Source of the DNA: Halomicrococcus gelatinilyticus
GTDB lineage: Archaea; Halobacteriota; Halobacteria; Halobacteriales; Haladaptataceae
Assembly: GCA_024227995.1 (NCBI GenBank)
Contig: CP100465.1
Span: 310,001-374,000 of the forward strand
Length of the DNA stretch: 64,000 nucleotides
Direction: 5' to 3'
Below the pieces are notes generated by a model. That model worked only from the letters and a program-made list of their open reading frames with translations, searched no databases and was not told the origin of the DNA. Shown here in pieces: positions 35,563 to 44,770 of the stretch. The translations under genes were made by a program, and so were the position numbers. How positions within the stretch are numbered: position 1 is the first letter of the stretch; each line of letters opens with the position of its first letter.

Positions 35563-35773
35563 GGCGGCACAGTCTCGTCTCGTTCTGCGATCCGTTTCGC
35601 GATACCGCGCCCCGGATTCGACGGTCTGTGTCTGGCCGTCGCTCCCCCGGCCGGGCACCGCTCCGACGACCCTTCCTCGTTAGGGACAATCGATATTCCA
35701 CCGATACACCTAGGTCGACCCGTCCGCCGCCCGGCCACGAGCGGGTCGTGGATCGCCGCGGCGGGAGAACATC

Positions 35774-36121
35774 ATGACACGCTGCACTGCCGACGACGAC
35801 CGTACGACCGTCCAGACAAACGATTGGACGTCCATCGACGATGCGATGGAAGTACTCGGTACCTGGCAACGGCGAGCGCTGCTCGCAGAACTGTTCGACG
35901 TCCGCACGGCGACCGTCGACGAACTCGTCGAGGCTCTCGCGGCGACGGGGCCACGGGAACGGACCGGTCGGGACGAAATCCGGATACGGCTGCTTCACGC
36001 GGACCTCCCGAAACTGGCCGCCGCCGGCATCGTCCGGCTCGACAGGGACGACGCGACCGTGGCGCTTGTCGGCGAACAGCGACGCGTCCGGCACCTGCTC
36101 GACGGAATACCCTGGCGCTGA
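35774..36121 (+). CDS. DUF7344-type winged-helix protein
   Basis: 115 residues. 'VLGTWQRRALLAELFDVRTATVDELVEAL' and 'RIRLLHADLPKLAAAGIVRLDRDDATVAL' match the haloarchaeal ArsR-like winged helix family DUF7344, where the HLP motif (here HADLPKL) sits in the third helix. Probable DNA-binding regulator. It lies between pccA and birA on the same strand. Confidence 0.8.
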   Translation: MTRCTADDDRTTVQTNDWTSIDDAMEVLGTWQRRALLAELFDVRTATVDELVEALAATGPRERTGRDEIRIRLLHADLPKLAAAGIVRLDRDDATVALVGEQRRVRHLLDGIPWR

Positions 36122-36171
36122 GCAGGCGACAGAGCGGGCCATTCTTGGTCGCCGTCCACCAAGGCCCGCGC

Positions 36172-37113
36172 ATGAACGACACGCGCAGCGCCATCCTCGA
36201 CGCGCTGGCCGACGGCCCGGTCTCGGGGCCCGCCCTCGCCGACCGACTCGACGTCTCGCGGAACGCCGTGTGGAAACACGTGGAGGCGCTCCGGGAGGCA
36301 GGGTTCGAGGTCGAAAGCAGCGAGGCGGGCTACCGCCTCGCGGGCGTCCCCGAGTACAGCGGCCCCGCCGTCGAGTACGGACTCGACGCGCCGTTCTCGG
36401 TGGAGTACCACGACGCCATCGGAAGCACGAACGACCGCGCTCGCGAACTCGCGGCGGAGGGCGCGACCGACGTCGCCGTGCTAGCGGACGAACAGACCGG
36501 CGGCCGAGGGCGTCTCGACCGCAAGTGGGAGGGTCCGAGCGGCGGCGTCTACGTGAGTCTCCTCGTCCGCCCCGACGTGCCGCCCGCACACGCGCCCCTG
36601 CTGACGCTCGCCGGCGCCGTCGCCGTGACCCGCGCCGCCCGCGAGGCCGGCGTCGACGCCGAGATAAAGTGGCCGAACGACGTCGTCGTCGCGGACGAGT
36701 CCACCGAGCGCGGCGGCCGGAAGCTCACCGGCATCCTCACCGAGATGGAGGGCGAGGCCGACCGCGTCACGTGGGTCATCGTCGGCATCGGGGTGAACGC
36801 CAACGTCCCGAGCGAGCGACTCCCCGCCGACGCGACGAGCGTCCAGGCCGAGGTCGGCCCGGTCGACCGTCGCGCGTTCGTCCAGCGCCTGCTGGAGACG
36901 TTCGACGAACTCCGCGCGGACCCCGACGCCATCCTCCCGGCGTGGCGCGAGCACGCCGCGACGCTGGGCCAACAGGTCCGCGTGGAGACGCCCGACGGCA
37001 CCGTCGAGGGCGAGGCAGTCGACGTGGCGGTGCCCGGCGCGCTCGTCGTCGACACCGACGACGGCCGGGTCCGCGTGCACGCGGGCGACTGCGACCACCT
37101 GCGACCCGCGTGA
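36172..37113 (+). CDS. birA: Biotin--[acyl-CoA-carboxylase] ligase, with N-terminal HTH
   Basis: 313 residues. N-terminal winged helix (~1-60, 'ALADRLDVSRNAVWKHVEAL') followed by the biotin ligase domain: 'DEQTGGRGRLDRKWEGPSGG' (biotinyl-AMP loop), 'IKWPNDVVV', 'GGRKLTGIL', 'GIGVNAN'. It loads biotin on PccA. The HTH suggests, as in E. coli BirA, that it also acts as a biotin-responsive repressor. ATG 36172 is just after an intergenic gap of 50 bp. Confidence 0.95.
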   Translation: MNDTRSAILDALADGPVSGPALADRLDVSRNAVWKHVEALREAGFEVESSEAGYRLAGVPEYSGPAVEYGLDAPFSVEYHDAIGSTNDRARELAAEGATDVAVLADEQTGGRGRLDRKWEGPSGGVYVSLLVRPDVPPAHAPLLTLAGAVAVTRAAREAGVDAEIKWPNDVVVADESTERGGRKLTGILTEMEGEADRVTWVIVGIGVNANVPSERLPADATSVQAEVGPVDRRAFVQRLLETFDELRADPDAILPAWREHAATLGQQVRVETPDGTVEGEAVDVAVPGALVVDTDDGRVRVHAGDCDHLRPA

Positions 37114-37168
37114 ACCAGGCGCTGGCGGGTCGTCGGCCCCGAGTCCGCACCGACCGCGAGAAGCCGAG

Positions 37169-37654
37169 TTACGAACGACCCCGCGCCTCGCCGGCGGCGT
37201 CGGCTGCCGGCTGGCTCTCCTCGTCGCCGACGTTGACGGTGAGCACCGGAACCGAGCAGCCGCGGACGACGCGCTCGGCGACGCTCCCCATGAGGAGGCG
37301 ATCGAGGCCGTCGCGGCCGTGCGTCCCCATCACGACGAGGTCGCAGCTCTCACGCTCTGCGTAGCGGACGATCTCCTTGCTCGGCGGTCCTTCGACGATT
37401 GACGTCTCCACGGCGACGTCGTACGGGTCGGCGGCGGCCACCACGGCGTCGAGCGCCCCCTCGCCCTCCTCGCGGAGCACCTCGCTCACGTCCTCCCACG
37501 AGGTCTCCATGGGGAGCCCAGCGAACGTCGACGTGTTGACGACGTAGACCGCGTGCATCTCCGCGTCGTGCGTCTCGGCGAGTTCGCCGGCGTGGTCGAC
37601 GACGCGTTTCGTCTCCGACGTCCCGTCGGTCGGCACGAGGATGCGGTCGTACAT
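37169..37654 (-). CDS. Universal stress protein, UspA family
   Basis: 161 residues, one Usp domain. 'MYDRILVPTDGTSETKRVVDHAGELA' start, and the ATP-binding 'VMGTHGRDGLDRLLMGSVAERVVRGCSVPVLTV' segment (G-x2-G-x9-G-S/T). Haloarchaea carry many Usp paralogues; role not defined. ATG 37654 is preferred over 37675 because the family starts MYDRIL. Confidence 0.92.
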   Translation of the reverse strand: MYDRILVPTDGTSETKRVVDHAGELAETHDAEMHAVYVVNTSTFAGLPMETSWEDVSEVLREEGEGALDAVVAAADPYDVAVETSIVEGPPSKEIVRYAERESCDLVVMGTHGRDGLDRLLMGSVAERVVRGCSVPVLTVNVGDEESQPAADAAGEARGRS

Positions 37655-37736
37655 TGGAACGTTATCATATCGCACGACCTGCCCTCGCTTAACGTTTTGG
37701 AAGGGCCGCGTGACGGACTCCGTCGACGAAGAGCAC

Positions 37737-38750
37737 CTACAGGACGACCTCTTTCACGTCGTTCGCACCGGCGCGGCGAACGACCGCCCGGACCACGTCC
37801 TGACTGTTCGAGAGGTTGTCCGAGTCGCCGTCGAGCACGAGCAGTTTCGCGTCGCGGCCGGGTTCGACGGTGCCGCAGTTCAGGTCGGCGACCGCGGCGC
37901 CGTTGCGCGTCGCCATCCGCAGCACCTCGGTGGCGGACGCGTCGGTGAGCTTCGAGGCGAACTCCATCTCGCGGAACATCGACGGACTGTTCAGCATCAC
38001 GTTGTCCGTCCCGAGAGCGACCGTCGTCCGGTCGAGCAACTCGCGCACGGGCGGGACGCCGACGTCGGTCACGAGGTTCGACCGGGGACAGACGACCACG
38101 GGCACCTCGCTGTCCTCGATGCGGTCGAGGTGGAGGGGTTCGGGGTGGACGACGTGGACGAGGAAGTCCGGCGAGAGGTCCAGCGCCGGGTTGATGTCGC
38201 TGGGGTCGGCCTCGCCGGCGTGGATGCCGAACAGCTTCCCGGCGCGCTCGGTCGCGTTGCGCTCCGTGGAGAACTCGGCGTCGTTCGCGCCGCTCGCGCC
38301 GAAGCCGTCCGACGCCTCCATCGCCTCGACCGTCTCGCGGCCGAGGATGACGGGGTCGACGTCCAGCCCCTCGACCGCCTCCCGGAGCGCGTACACCCCT
38401 TCGACGCCCCCTTCGCGGAACTCGACGAACGAGGCAGTGCCGGTCGCCTGCATCTGGCGGGCCGACCGGCGGATGGCGGCGATCTTCTCCTCGCGCGACG
38501 CCGCCCGGAGGAGGCGGTGTTTCAGGCCGTCCGGCGGCGCGACCAGTTCCTCCAGCGAGAGGCCCTCCCCGGCCTCCTTGGCGATGGAGTCGCCAACGTG
38601 CGTGTGCGCGTTGACGAACGCCGGCAGGACGACGTCGTCCGACTCGACCGACGTCTCCTCCACCGTCTGTATCTCCCCGTCCTCGACCACCACGCGACCC
38701 TCGACCGGCTCGAACCGGGGGCCGCGAAGTATCGTGCCCTCCACGAGCAT
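37737..38750 (-). CDS. Amidohydrolase family (chlorohydrolase/cytosine-deaminase type)
   Basis: 337 residues. The metal site is visible: HxH in 'NAHTHVGD' (residues ~48-52), His in 'GIHAGE', His in 'VHVVHPEP', and Asp in 'LGTDN'. The C-terminal 'GTVEPGRDAKLLVLDGD' is the small beta-domain. Members deaminate cyclic compounds such as adenosine derivatives or guanine; substrate not determined. Followed on its upstream side by a ~400-bp gene-free stretch holding a predicted structured RNA. Confidence 0.88.
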   Translation of the reverse strand: MLVEGTILRGPRFEPVEGRVVVEDGEIQTVEETSVESDDVVLPAFVNAHTHVGDSIAKEAGEGLSLEELVAPPDGLKHRLLRAASREEKIAAIRRSARQMQATGTASFVEFREGGVEGVYALREAVEGLDVDPVILGRETVEAMEASDGFGASGANDAEFSTERNATERAGKLFGIHAGEADPSDINPALDLSPDFLVHVVHPEPLHLDRIEDSEVPVVVCPRSNLVTDVGVPPVRELLDRTTVALGTDNVMLNSPSMFREMEFASKLTDASATEVLRMATRNGAAVADLNCGTVEPGRDAKLLVLDGDSDNLSNSQDVVRAVVRRAGANDVKEVVL

Positions 38751-39158
38751 GCTCGACAGTTGTCAGCAGCGGGTCTTGAAACCCACCATCCGGCACCGCT
38801 CGACGCACGTCCGACAGCGCGACCCGGAATCCGATGCACGACGGGGCGGTGACCGGGACCTGAACCTTTTTTACGTCCGGCCAGAACTTTCCAGTCGTGC
38901 TGCTGACGGCTCCACCCCACGCTGGTCACCCACATCACGGACCAGCGACCGCTTCTCGACGGGTGGAGCCCCGGACGTAGGCCGTTTGGACGGCGTCGGT
39001 CGGAGTGAATCCCGTCGCCTCGCGAACCGTGCGCCGACTGCGCCTTCCCGAACACAGCCACAGATGCGATCACAGACGCGACGAGACCGACGAAGCGCCA
39101 GCACAGTAACGCGACGGACGACCGACACGCACCGGACGACCACCGCGGAGGCGGGCCG
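38751..39158. other. Gene-free stretch with promoter-like element and inverted repeats
   Basis: No ORF with haloarchaeal composition. It contains a TATA-like ctttttta (38866-38874, plus strand) and, starting ~35 nt later, the nested inverted repeats listed separately. The remainder up to the methyltransferase ATG shows nothing I recognise. Confidence 0.5.
38908..38996 (+). ncRNA. Candidate structured small RNA
   Basis: A perfect 10-bp inverted repeat GGCTCCACCC (38908-38917)/GGGTGGAGCC (38961-38970) encloses a perfect 8-bp repeat CGCTGGTC (38920-38927)/GACCAGCG (38940-38947) with a 12-nt loop. A second short hairpin GCCG-TTTGGA-CGGC follows (~38981-38994). A TATA-like element sits ~30-35 nt upstream of the predicted 5' end. 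The two-hairpin layout with an internal loop could fit a guide RNA (H/ACA-like), but no ACA box is certain. Could also be a regulatory element of the methyltransferase gene. Confidence 0.4.
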
Positions 39159-39980
39159 ATGACCGACCTGGACCCCAGGGAGTACTACGACGAGTTCGCG
39201 GAGGGCGAGTGGGAGCGTCTCGACCGCGACCCCGTCACCCGCATGGAGTTCGAGAACACGGTCGACTACCTGGACCGCTACCTGCCCGACGCCGGTCGGG
39301 TGCTCGACGCCGGCGGCGGCGCGGGTCGCTACGCCTGCTGGCTCGCCGAGCGCGGGTACGACGTGACGCTCGTCGACCTCTCGTCGGAGCAGGTGGCCAT
39401 CGCCCGCGAGAAGGCCGACGAGCGCGGTCTCGTCGACCGCGTGACGGCCGAGCGGGGCGACGTTCGCGACCTCGACTTCGACGACGACGGATTCGACGCG
39501 GTCTGCTGTCTCGGCGGCCCCCTCTCGCACGTCGTCGACGACGTCGAGCGCGCGACGGCGACGGCGGAACTCCGACGGGTCGCCCGCGACGGCGCGCCCG
39601 TCTTCGTCTCCGTCATCGGTCGCCTCGCCATGCTCCGGGACGTCGTGAAGTTCGACCTGGAGCGGTCGTCGGGCCTGCTCGCGCCCATCGCCGAGGACGG
39701 CGACTACACCGCGGAGCGCGTCGAGCGCCACGCCGACGGCGAGGGGTGGGCGGAGTGCCACGGCTTCCGCGCCGACGAGTTCGAGGCCGAACTGACAGCC
39801 GCCGGCCTCGCGGTCGAACGGCTGGTCGGCCTCGAAACCGTCGCCAGCAGGATGAAACGCGAACTCGCAGACGCCGACCCCGACGCCGTCGCTGACGTGC
39901 GAGCGGTCGTCGAGCTGCTTCGGGAGGACCGCGCCGCCGTCGACTGGTCGGAGCACATCCTGGCGGTGGCGCGAGCCTGA
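39159..39980 (+). CDS. Class I SAM-dependent methyltransferase
   Basis: 273 residues. Motif I 'VLDAGGGAGRYACWLAERGYDVTLVDLS' (residues ~47-74) and 'DFDDDGFDAVCCLGGPLSH' are the SAM-binding marks of the Methyltransf_25/11 group. Substrate unknown; the C-terminal half (residues ~150-273) is helical and probably forms the cap. The start ATG is directly after a stop-rich region. Confidence 0.9.
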   Translation: MTDLDPREYYDEFAEGEWERLDRDPVTRMEFENTVDYLDRYLPDAGRVLDAGGGAGRYACWLAERGYDVTLVDLSSEQVAIAREKADERGLVDRVTAERGDVRDLDFDDDGFDAVCCLGGPLSHVVDDVERATATAELRRVARDGAPVFVSVIGRLAMLRDVVKFDLERSSGLLAPIAEDGDYTAERVERHADGEGWAECHGFRADEFEAELTAAGLAVERLVGLETVASRMKRELADADPDAVADVRAVVELLREDRAAVDWSEHILAVARA

Positions 39981-39989
39981 GCGCCGGCG

Positions 39990-40685
39990 TCAGTCGGCCG
40001 CGATCGGCTCCAGTTCCTCGGTGGCCCGCGGCCAGTCGTCGGCCGTTGCGCCGTCGACGCCCGCCGCGCGCAGTCGCTCGAACGTCTCGTCGTCGTCGGC
40101 CGCCCAGGCGACCACGTCCATCCCCGCCGCGTGGGCGGCGTCGACGACGTCCGTCTCCAGGCAGAGCGTCGAGTGCGGGTGGAGCGTGTCGCAGCCGAGC
40201 GCGACCGCGGTCGCCAGGCCGGTCTCGACGCCGACCGACTCGCCGAACAGGTACCCCAGCGGGAGTTCCGGATTCCGGTCCCGGACCTCGGCGAGCGCCG
40301 ACGGCAGGAAGGAGGTGACGCGAGCGTCGACGTCGGCGGCGGCGATGGCCGCTACGGCGTCGGCTGCCACCCCCAGCTGTTTGAGTTCGACCTGGACGCT
40401 CACGTCCGACGGGATCGCCGCGAGCGCCTCCGACAACCGGGGGATCCGTTCGCCCGACTCGAGCACCTCCAGCGACCGGAGGCGGTCCCAGTCCATCGCA
40501 GCGACCGACCCCGTCCCGTCGGTCACGCGGTCGACCGTCTCGTCGTGGAAGACGACCAGTTCGCCCGTCCGACAGCGGCGGACGTCCAGTTCGACCGCAG
40601 GAAAGCGACGCGACGACTTCCGTACGGCACGCACTGTGTTCTCCGGATGTTGCCCCGCACACCCTCGATGGGCTATGAGATCCAT
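39990..40685 (-). CDS. ugpQ: Glycerophosphodiester phosphodiesterase
   Basis: 231 residues, GDPD family TIM barrel. N-terminal 'LIAHRGCAGQHPENT' carries His6 and Glu15, 'VELDVRRC.TGELVVFHDE' the metal Glu/Asp and second His, and 'VELKQLG' a further Glu. It hydrolyses glycerophosphodiesters to sn-glycerol-3-phosphate and an alcohol. It lies beside a TagB-like/nucleotidyltransferase pair, so a glycerol-phosphate-containing glycan or lipid head group is a possible substrate. Confidence 0.92.
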   Translation of the reverse strand: MDLIAHRGCAGQHPENTVRAVRKSSRRFPAVELDVRRCRTGELVVFHDETVDRVTDGTGSVAAMDWDRLRSLEVLESGERIPRLSEALAAIPSDVSVQVELKQLGVAADAVAAIAAADVDARVTSFLPSALAEVRDRNPELPLGYLFGESVGVETGLATAVALGCDTLHPHSTLCLETDVVDAAHAAGMDVVAWAADDDETFERLRAAGVDGATADDWPRATEELEPIAAD

Positions 40686-40925
40686 TCCTCGCAGAGCACG
40701 CAGAGTCGGGGACTGTTAAAACCATCTATTTCCCCACAGGCGTCGGCACGAACGCCACGACTGACCCGCAGTATCCGTGGCTTTCGGGCCGTCCGCCGTA
40801 GCTTTCGAGCCGTTCGTCGGACGTACGCGCGTCGAGGGCCCGGTAACGAGCGGTTACCGTCGCCGACGCTGGCGGTAATCGTCGACGGAACGGCAGGTGG
40901 CCGTCGAGGCGACGCCGCGTCGGCG

Positions 40926-41618
40926 CTACCGGGCCGTGTCGCGTTCGCCGGGCTGCGCCAGCGGGAATCGCTCGCGCGCCCTGGCGAGGTCGGGCGGTCG
41001 ATTGATCTCGACGTGCCGGTTCGGCGAGACGGTGACCCGCTTGGTCGGCGTCTCGGGGTACACGTGTGGGTACCAGTCGTCCGAGTTGTCGGCGAGGACG
41101 TCGAGTGCAGCGTCGCGGTGACGGCGACTGACGATGCCGACGCCGGCGTGGCGGTGACCGGGGATCATCCCGTAGTCGACGACGTTGTTCGCCCCGTCGC
41201 ACTGGATGGCAGTGTGCTCGTCCTGGACGCCGGGGAAGCAGCCGACGACGTTGAATCCGCCGTCGAACAGCCGATAGCGATCGACCAGTCGGTCGAGCAG
41301 CCCCGGCTCGACGACGACGTCGCCGTTCAGCACGAGGACGTCGTCGTCGACGCGTGCGAGTGCCCGCCGCAGCGACTCGGCGTTCTCGTAGTCGGACCAG
41401 CGCTCGAACACCACCGGGTCGGCCGTCGAGAGGTCGTCGATCACGTTCTCGTACTTGTACCCGAGGACGATGGTGATACCGTCGACGTGCTCCGTGAGCA
41501 CGTCGCGCTGCCGGTCGTACAGCGTCCGTCCGCCGACCTCGAGGAACGCCTTGGGCACGTCCTCCGTGACGTCGCCCATCCGGCTTCCACAGCCCGCCGC
41601 GAGGATCACTGCGCGCAT
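40926..41618 (-). CDS. Sugar/polyol-phosphate nucleotidyltransferase
   Basis: 230 residues. 'AVILAAGCGSRMGDVTEDVPKAFLEVGG' start is the NTP_transferase signature (G-x-G-[ST]-R-M ... PK), 'LVLNGDVVVEPGLL' carries the metal Asp, and the C terminus has 'YPHVYPE' and 'EINRPPDL'. It would make a CDP- or UDP-activated sugar or polyol. The gene overlaps the downstream end of the TagB-like gene by 13 bp, so they are co-transcribed and probably consecutive in one pathway. Confidence 0.88.
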   Translation of the reverse strand: MRAVILAAGCGSRMGDVTEDVPKAFLEVGGRTLYDRQRDVLTEHVDGITIVLGYKYENVIDDLSTADPVVFERWSDYENAESLRRALARVDDDVLVLNGDVVVEPGLLDRLVDRYRLFDGGFNVVGCFPGVQDEHTAIQCDGANNVVDYGMIPGHRHAGVGIVSRRHRDAALDVLADNSDDWYPHVYPETPTKRVTVSPNRHVEINRPPDLARARERFPLAQPGERDTAR

Positions 41619-42598
41619 CTCGTTACCTCCGCGGCAGCGCGTTCGCCGGCCCGACCGTCCATCGGGATGCCGAGGTGCTCCCTGAACGCGGCCTCGCGCT
41701 CGGCGACGGCCGACGGGTAGCCGTTCTCGTACAGGTCGTCGACGGTGCCGAGGTCGAGGTCGGCTGCCGTCGTCACGAGGCCGATCTCCGGAACGTCAGC
41801 GTCGTCCGTGGCGATGTCGGCGAACTGGACGAGCGGCCGGCCGGTGTGGAGCCACTCCGTGACGATGCCGGAGTAGTCGGAGAGCAGCAGGTCCGACGCC
41901 AGTACGCTCTCTCGCGGCGTCGAGTCGTCGTCGAACGCGACGTTCGACACGTCGGCGATGCGGTCGCGACACTTGCTGGTGAGCGACCGGCCCGGTTCCT
42001 CCTTCCTGTCCATCGGGTGCGGTCGGAAGAGGAGTTCGTAGTCGGTGTCCTCGAACAGGTCGAGCACCGGTTCCGCCGTCGAGAGGTAGGACCCGCTGCC
42101 GTAGTTGTGGTTGGTCGGCGCGTACAGGACGCGACGGTCCCGCGGCGAGTCGGCGTCCACGAGGTCGTCGGCCTCCGGGATGCCGACGACGCGCACCGCC
42201 ACGTCGTCGGGGAACGCCTCGCGGTAGCGATGCGCCCATCGGTCGCCTGGCGCGAGTGCCACGTCGACGGTGTGTCCGACGTGCTCGACCGTCGTCTCCA
42301 CCTCGCCGCGCCCGATGGACGCCCCGTGGCGGACGTGGACGAGGGGGTACTCCCCGTGGAACGACAGCTCCCCCATCTTGAACCGGTGATTGTACACGAC
42401 GACGCTCGGGTCTACCTCGCGGACGCTCTCGTCGACCGCGCCGATGTCGTCGACGACGACTTCGGGGATGTCGTCGCAACAGCCCACCGCTTCGGGCCGG
42501 ACCGGAACGTACGCCGACTCGACAGTTACGTGCCTATCTATCGATTCGAACGTCTTGCGCATGAACGCGCGTTCGATGACGTAGAGTACCTCTACCAT
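41606..42598 (-). CDS. CDP-glycerol glycerophosphotransferase-like (TagB/TagF) enzyme
   Basis: 330 residues. 'VHVRHGAS', 'RVLYAPTNHNYGSGSY', 'LLFRPHPMD', 'LLLSDYSGIVTEWL' follow the TagB/TagF GT-B pattern (H...RPH...D.S). In bacteria these add glycerol- or ribitol-phosphate to teichoic acids; archaeal versions probably build phosphodiester-linked surface glycans. ATG 42598 (MVEVLYVIERAF) is the family-like start. First gene of a pair with the nucleotidyltransferase. Confidence 0.85.
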   Translation of the reverse strand: MVEVLYVIERAFMRKTFESIDRHVTVESAYVPVRPEAVGCCDDIPEVVVDDIGAVDESVREVDPSVVVYNHRFKMGELSFHGEYPLVHVRHGASIGRGEVETTVEHVGHTVDVALAPGDRWAHRYREAFPDDVAVRVVGIPEADDLVDADSPRDRRVLYAPTNHNYGSGSYLSTAEPVLDLFEDTDYELLFRPHPMDRKEEPGRSLTSKCRDRIADVSNVAFDDDSTPRESVLASDLLLSDYSGIVTEWLHTGRPLVQFADIATDDADVPEIGLVTTAADLDLGTVDDLYENGYPSAVAEREAAFREHLGIPMDGRAGERAAAEVTRCAQ

Positions 42599-42769
42599 GT
42601 TTCTCCCCCACTCCTGACGCCGGAAACGAACGCGTCTCACTGCGCTGTCGAGAGACGCAGACGGTATTCAGAAGCCTTCAACCGTACTTCGCCAAAGTAC
42701 TTAGCCGTGACCCCCAGATTTCTGGCACGAACGCGCCGGGGTCGCCAGAGAACTGCCGGCCGAGACGGG

Positions 42770-43039
42770 TCAGAACCGGGAGGCGCGACCCGCCGCGCTC
42801 CACGGGTCGGTCGGCGCGTCCGTGGGGACGCGCACGTCGCGGTTCTGCAGGCGCGCGACCTTGCCCGCGAACCCCCAGCGGTCGCCCTGCCAGGTCTCGG
42901 CTTCCTCCCCCGCCGCCGCAGCCGCGGCCGACTGGGCGCTGAGGTGGGCGCTGACGGCGGCGGCGATGGCAGCCGCCTCCTCGTCGGTGGCGTCGTCGGG
43001 GATGGAGAGGTCGAACCCCTCAGAGCGGGATGTTGCCAT
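42770..43039 (-). CDS. pccX: PccX-type small subunit of acyl-CoA carboxylase
   Basis: 89 residues. A helix-rich N terminus '[21 protein letters not shown]' (residues ~16-37) and a C-terminal '[23 protein letters not shown]' (split at ~50-72) match the epsilon-like subunit shown to be essential for propionyl-CoA carboxylase in Haloferax mediterranei. Its ATG lies 20 bp inside the end of pccB, giving tight coupling. Confidence 0.88.
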   Translation of the reverse strand: MATSRSEGFDLSIPDDATDEEAAAIAAAVSAHLSAQSAAAAAAGEEAETWQGDRWGFAGKVARLQNRDVRVPTDAPTDPWSAAGRASRF

Positions 43040-44570
43040 GTTTCTTCTCGGGCTGAGACTTCCGCTTCGTTTCGAGCATCTCCAGGTCGTCGATGAGACG
43101 CGGTCGGGTCTCCTTCGGCTCGATGACGTCGTCGACGAACCCGCGGTCCGCGGCGGTGTAGGGGTTGGCGAACTCGTCGCGGTACTCGTCGATGAGCTCC
43201 TCGCGGCGCGCGTCGGGGTCGTCGGCCTCCGCGAGTTCGTCGCTGTAGAGGACGTTGACCGCGCCCTTCGGCCCCATCACGGCGATCTCGGCCGTCGGCC
43301 ACGCGTAGTTGACGTCGGCGCCGATGTGCTTGGACGCCATCACGTCGTAGGCCCCGCCGTACGCCTTCCGGGTGATGACGGTGAGCAGCGGAACGGTCGC
43401 CTCTGAGAACGCGTAGAGGAGCTTCGCGCCGTGGCGGATGATGCCGCCGTGCTCCTGGTCGGTCCCGGGCATGAAGCCGGGCACGTCGACGAACGTGAGG
43501 ATGGGGATGTTGAACGAGTCACAGAAGCGGACGAACCGCGACCCCTTCTCGGAGGACTCGATGTCGAGCGTGCCGGCGTTCACCCGCGGCTGGTTGGCGA
43601 CGATGCCGACGCTCTTGCCGTCGAGTCGCGCGAAGCCGACGACGATGTTCTTCGCGTACCCCTCCTGCACCTCGAAGAAGGAGTCCTCGTCGACGACGCC
43701 CTCGATGACCCGGGCCATGTCGTACGGCTTCCGGGGCTGGTCCGGGACGACGGACTCCAGTTCTTCGTCGCGGCGCTCGGGGTCGTCCCACGGCTCGACG
43801 GCCGGCGGGTCCTCGACGTTGTTCTGCGGGAGGTAGGAGAGCAGGCGGCGGATGTCGTCCAGCGCCTCCTCCTCGCTGTCCTCGGCGAAGTGCGCGACCC
43901 CGCTCGTGCTCGTGTGAGTGGTCGCGCCGCCGAGTTCCTCGAAGGTCACCTCCTCGCCCGTGACCGTCTCGATGACGTCCGGGCCGGTGATGAACATGTG
44001 GCTGGTGTCTTTCACCATGAAGGTGAAGTCCGTGATGGCGGGGCTGTACACCGCGCCGCCAGCACACGGTCCCATGATGGCGGAAATCTGGGGGACGACG
44101 CCGGAGGCCTGCTGGTTGCGGTGGAAGATGTCGGCGTAGCCAGCCAGCGAGGCGACGCCCTCCTGGATGCGCGCGCCGGCGGAGTCGTTGAGACCGACGA
44201 TGGGGGCGCCGACCTCCATCGCGCGGTCCATCACCTTCGTCACCTTCTCGGCGAACACCTCGCCGAGCGACCCGCCGAAGACGGTGAAGTCGTGGGCGAA
44301 GACGAACACTTTCCGGCCGTTGACCTCGCCGTAGCCGGTGACGACGCCGTCGCCGTACACCTGCTTTTCCTCCATGCCGAAGTTGTGGCTCCGGTGGGTG
44401 CGGAGCTGGTCGAACTCGTTGAACGTGCCGTCGTCGAGGAAGTAGTCGATGCGCTCGCGCGCAGTCATCTTCCCGCGTTCGTGTTGCTTCTCGATGCGCT
44501 CCTCGCCGCCGCCCTTCTCGGCCTCCTCGCGCTTCTCTCGCAGGTCGTCGATGCGGTCGTCCATCGTCAT
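43020..44570 (-). CDS. pccB: Acyl-CoA (propionyl/acetyl) carboxylase beta subunit
   Basis: 516 residues, carboxyltransferase of normal length. '[18 protein letters not shown]', '[15 protein letters not shown]', '[11 protein letters not shown]', '[13 protein letters not shown]', and '[25 protein letters not shown]' split across residues ~395-420 are family marks (oxyanion GG and the Asp that sets acyl-CoA choice). In haloarchaea propionyl-CoA carboxylation feeds PHBV precursor removal and propionate use. ATG 44570 or 44564 (MTMDD) both fit. Partner PccA at 33739. Confidence 0.95.
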   Translation of the reverse strand: MTMDDRIDDLREKREEAEKGGGEERIEKQHERGKMTARERIDYFLDDGTFNEFDQLRTHRSHNFGMEEKQVYGDGVVTGYGEVNGRKVFVFAHDFTVFGGSLGEVFAEKVTKVMDRAMEVGAPIVGLNDSAGARIQEGVASLAGYADIFHRNQQASGVVPQISAIMGPCAGGAVYSPAITDFTFMVKDTSHMFITGPDVIETVTGEEVTFEELGGATTHTSTSGVAHFAEDSEEEALDDIRRLLSYLPQNNVEDPPAVEPWDDPERRDEELESVVPDQPRKPYDMARVIEGVVDEDSFFEVQEGYAKNIVVGFARLDGKSVGIVANQPRVNAGTLDIESSEKGSRFVRFCDSFNIPILTFVDVPGFMPGTDQEHGGIIRHGAKLLYAFSEATVPLLTVITRKAYGGAYDVMASKHIGADVNYAWPTAEIAVMGPKGAVNVLYSDELAEADDPDARREELIDEYRDEFANPYTAADRGFVDDVIEPKETRPRLIDDLEMLETKRKSQPEKKHGNIPL

Positions 44571-44770
44571 GCTCGATGTTCCCTCCGCTCGGTACTCATT
44601 GAGCGACTGCAGTACGACGGGCGGGAAAAGGTTTCCTAAACCGGGGTTACTGACGGCACCGGCGAGCGGTTCCACGACGCGCCGTCGCGCCGGAATCGAC
44701 CGCGGAGGACCCGCCTGGCGACTCGCTGCGGACCGAAAGGCAGTTCCCCGAAAGGACGGTATCACGACGC

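Noticed and set aside
33727..35658. 643-codon open frame antisense to pccA, and similar long antisense frames elsewhere (for example 1658-3103 minus and 31259-32746 plus)
   Set aside because: High-GC haloarchaeal codon use leaves mirror frames open. The sense frames carry clear family motifs; the antisense ones do not.
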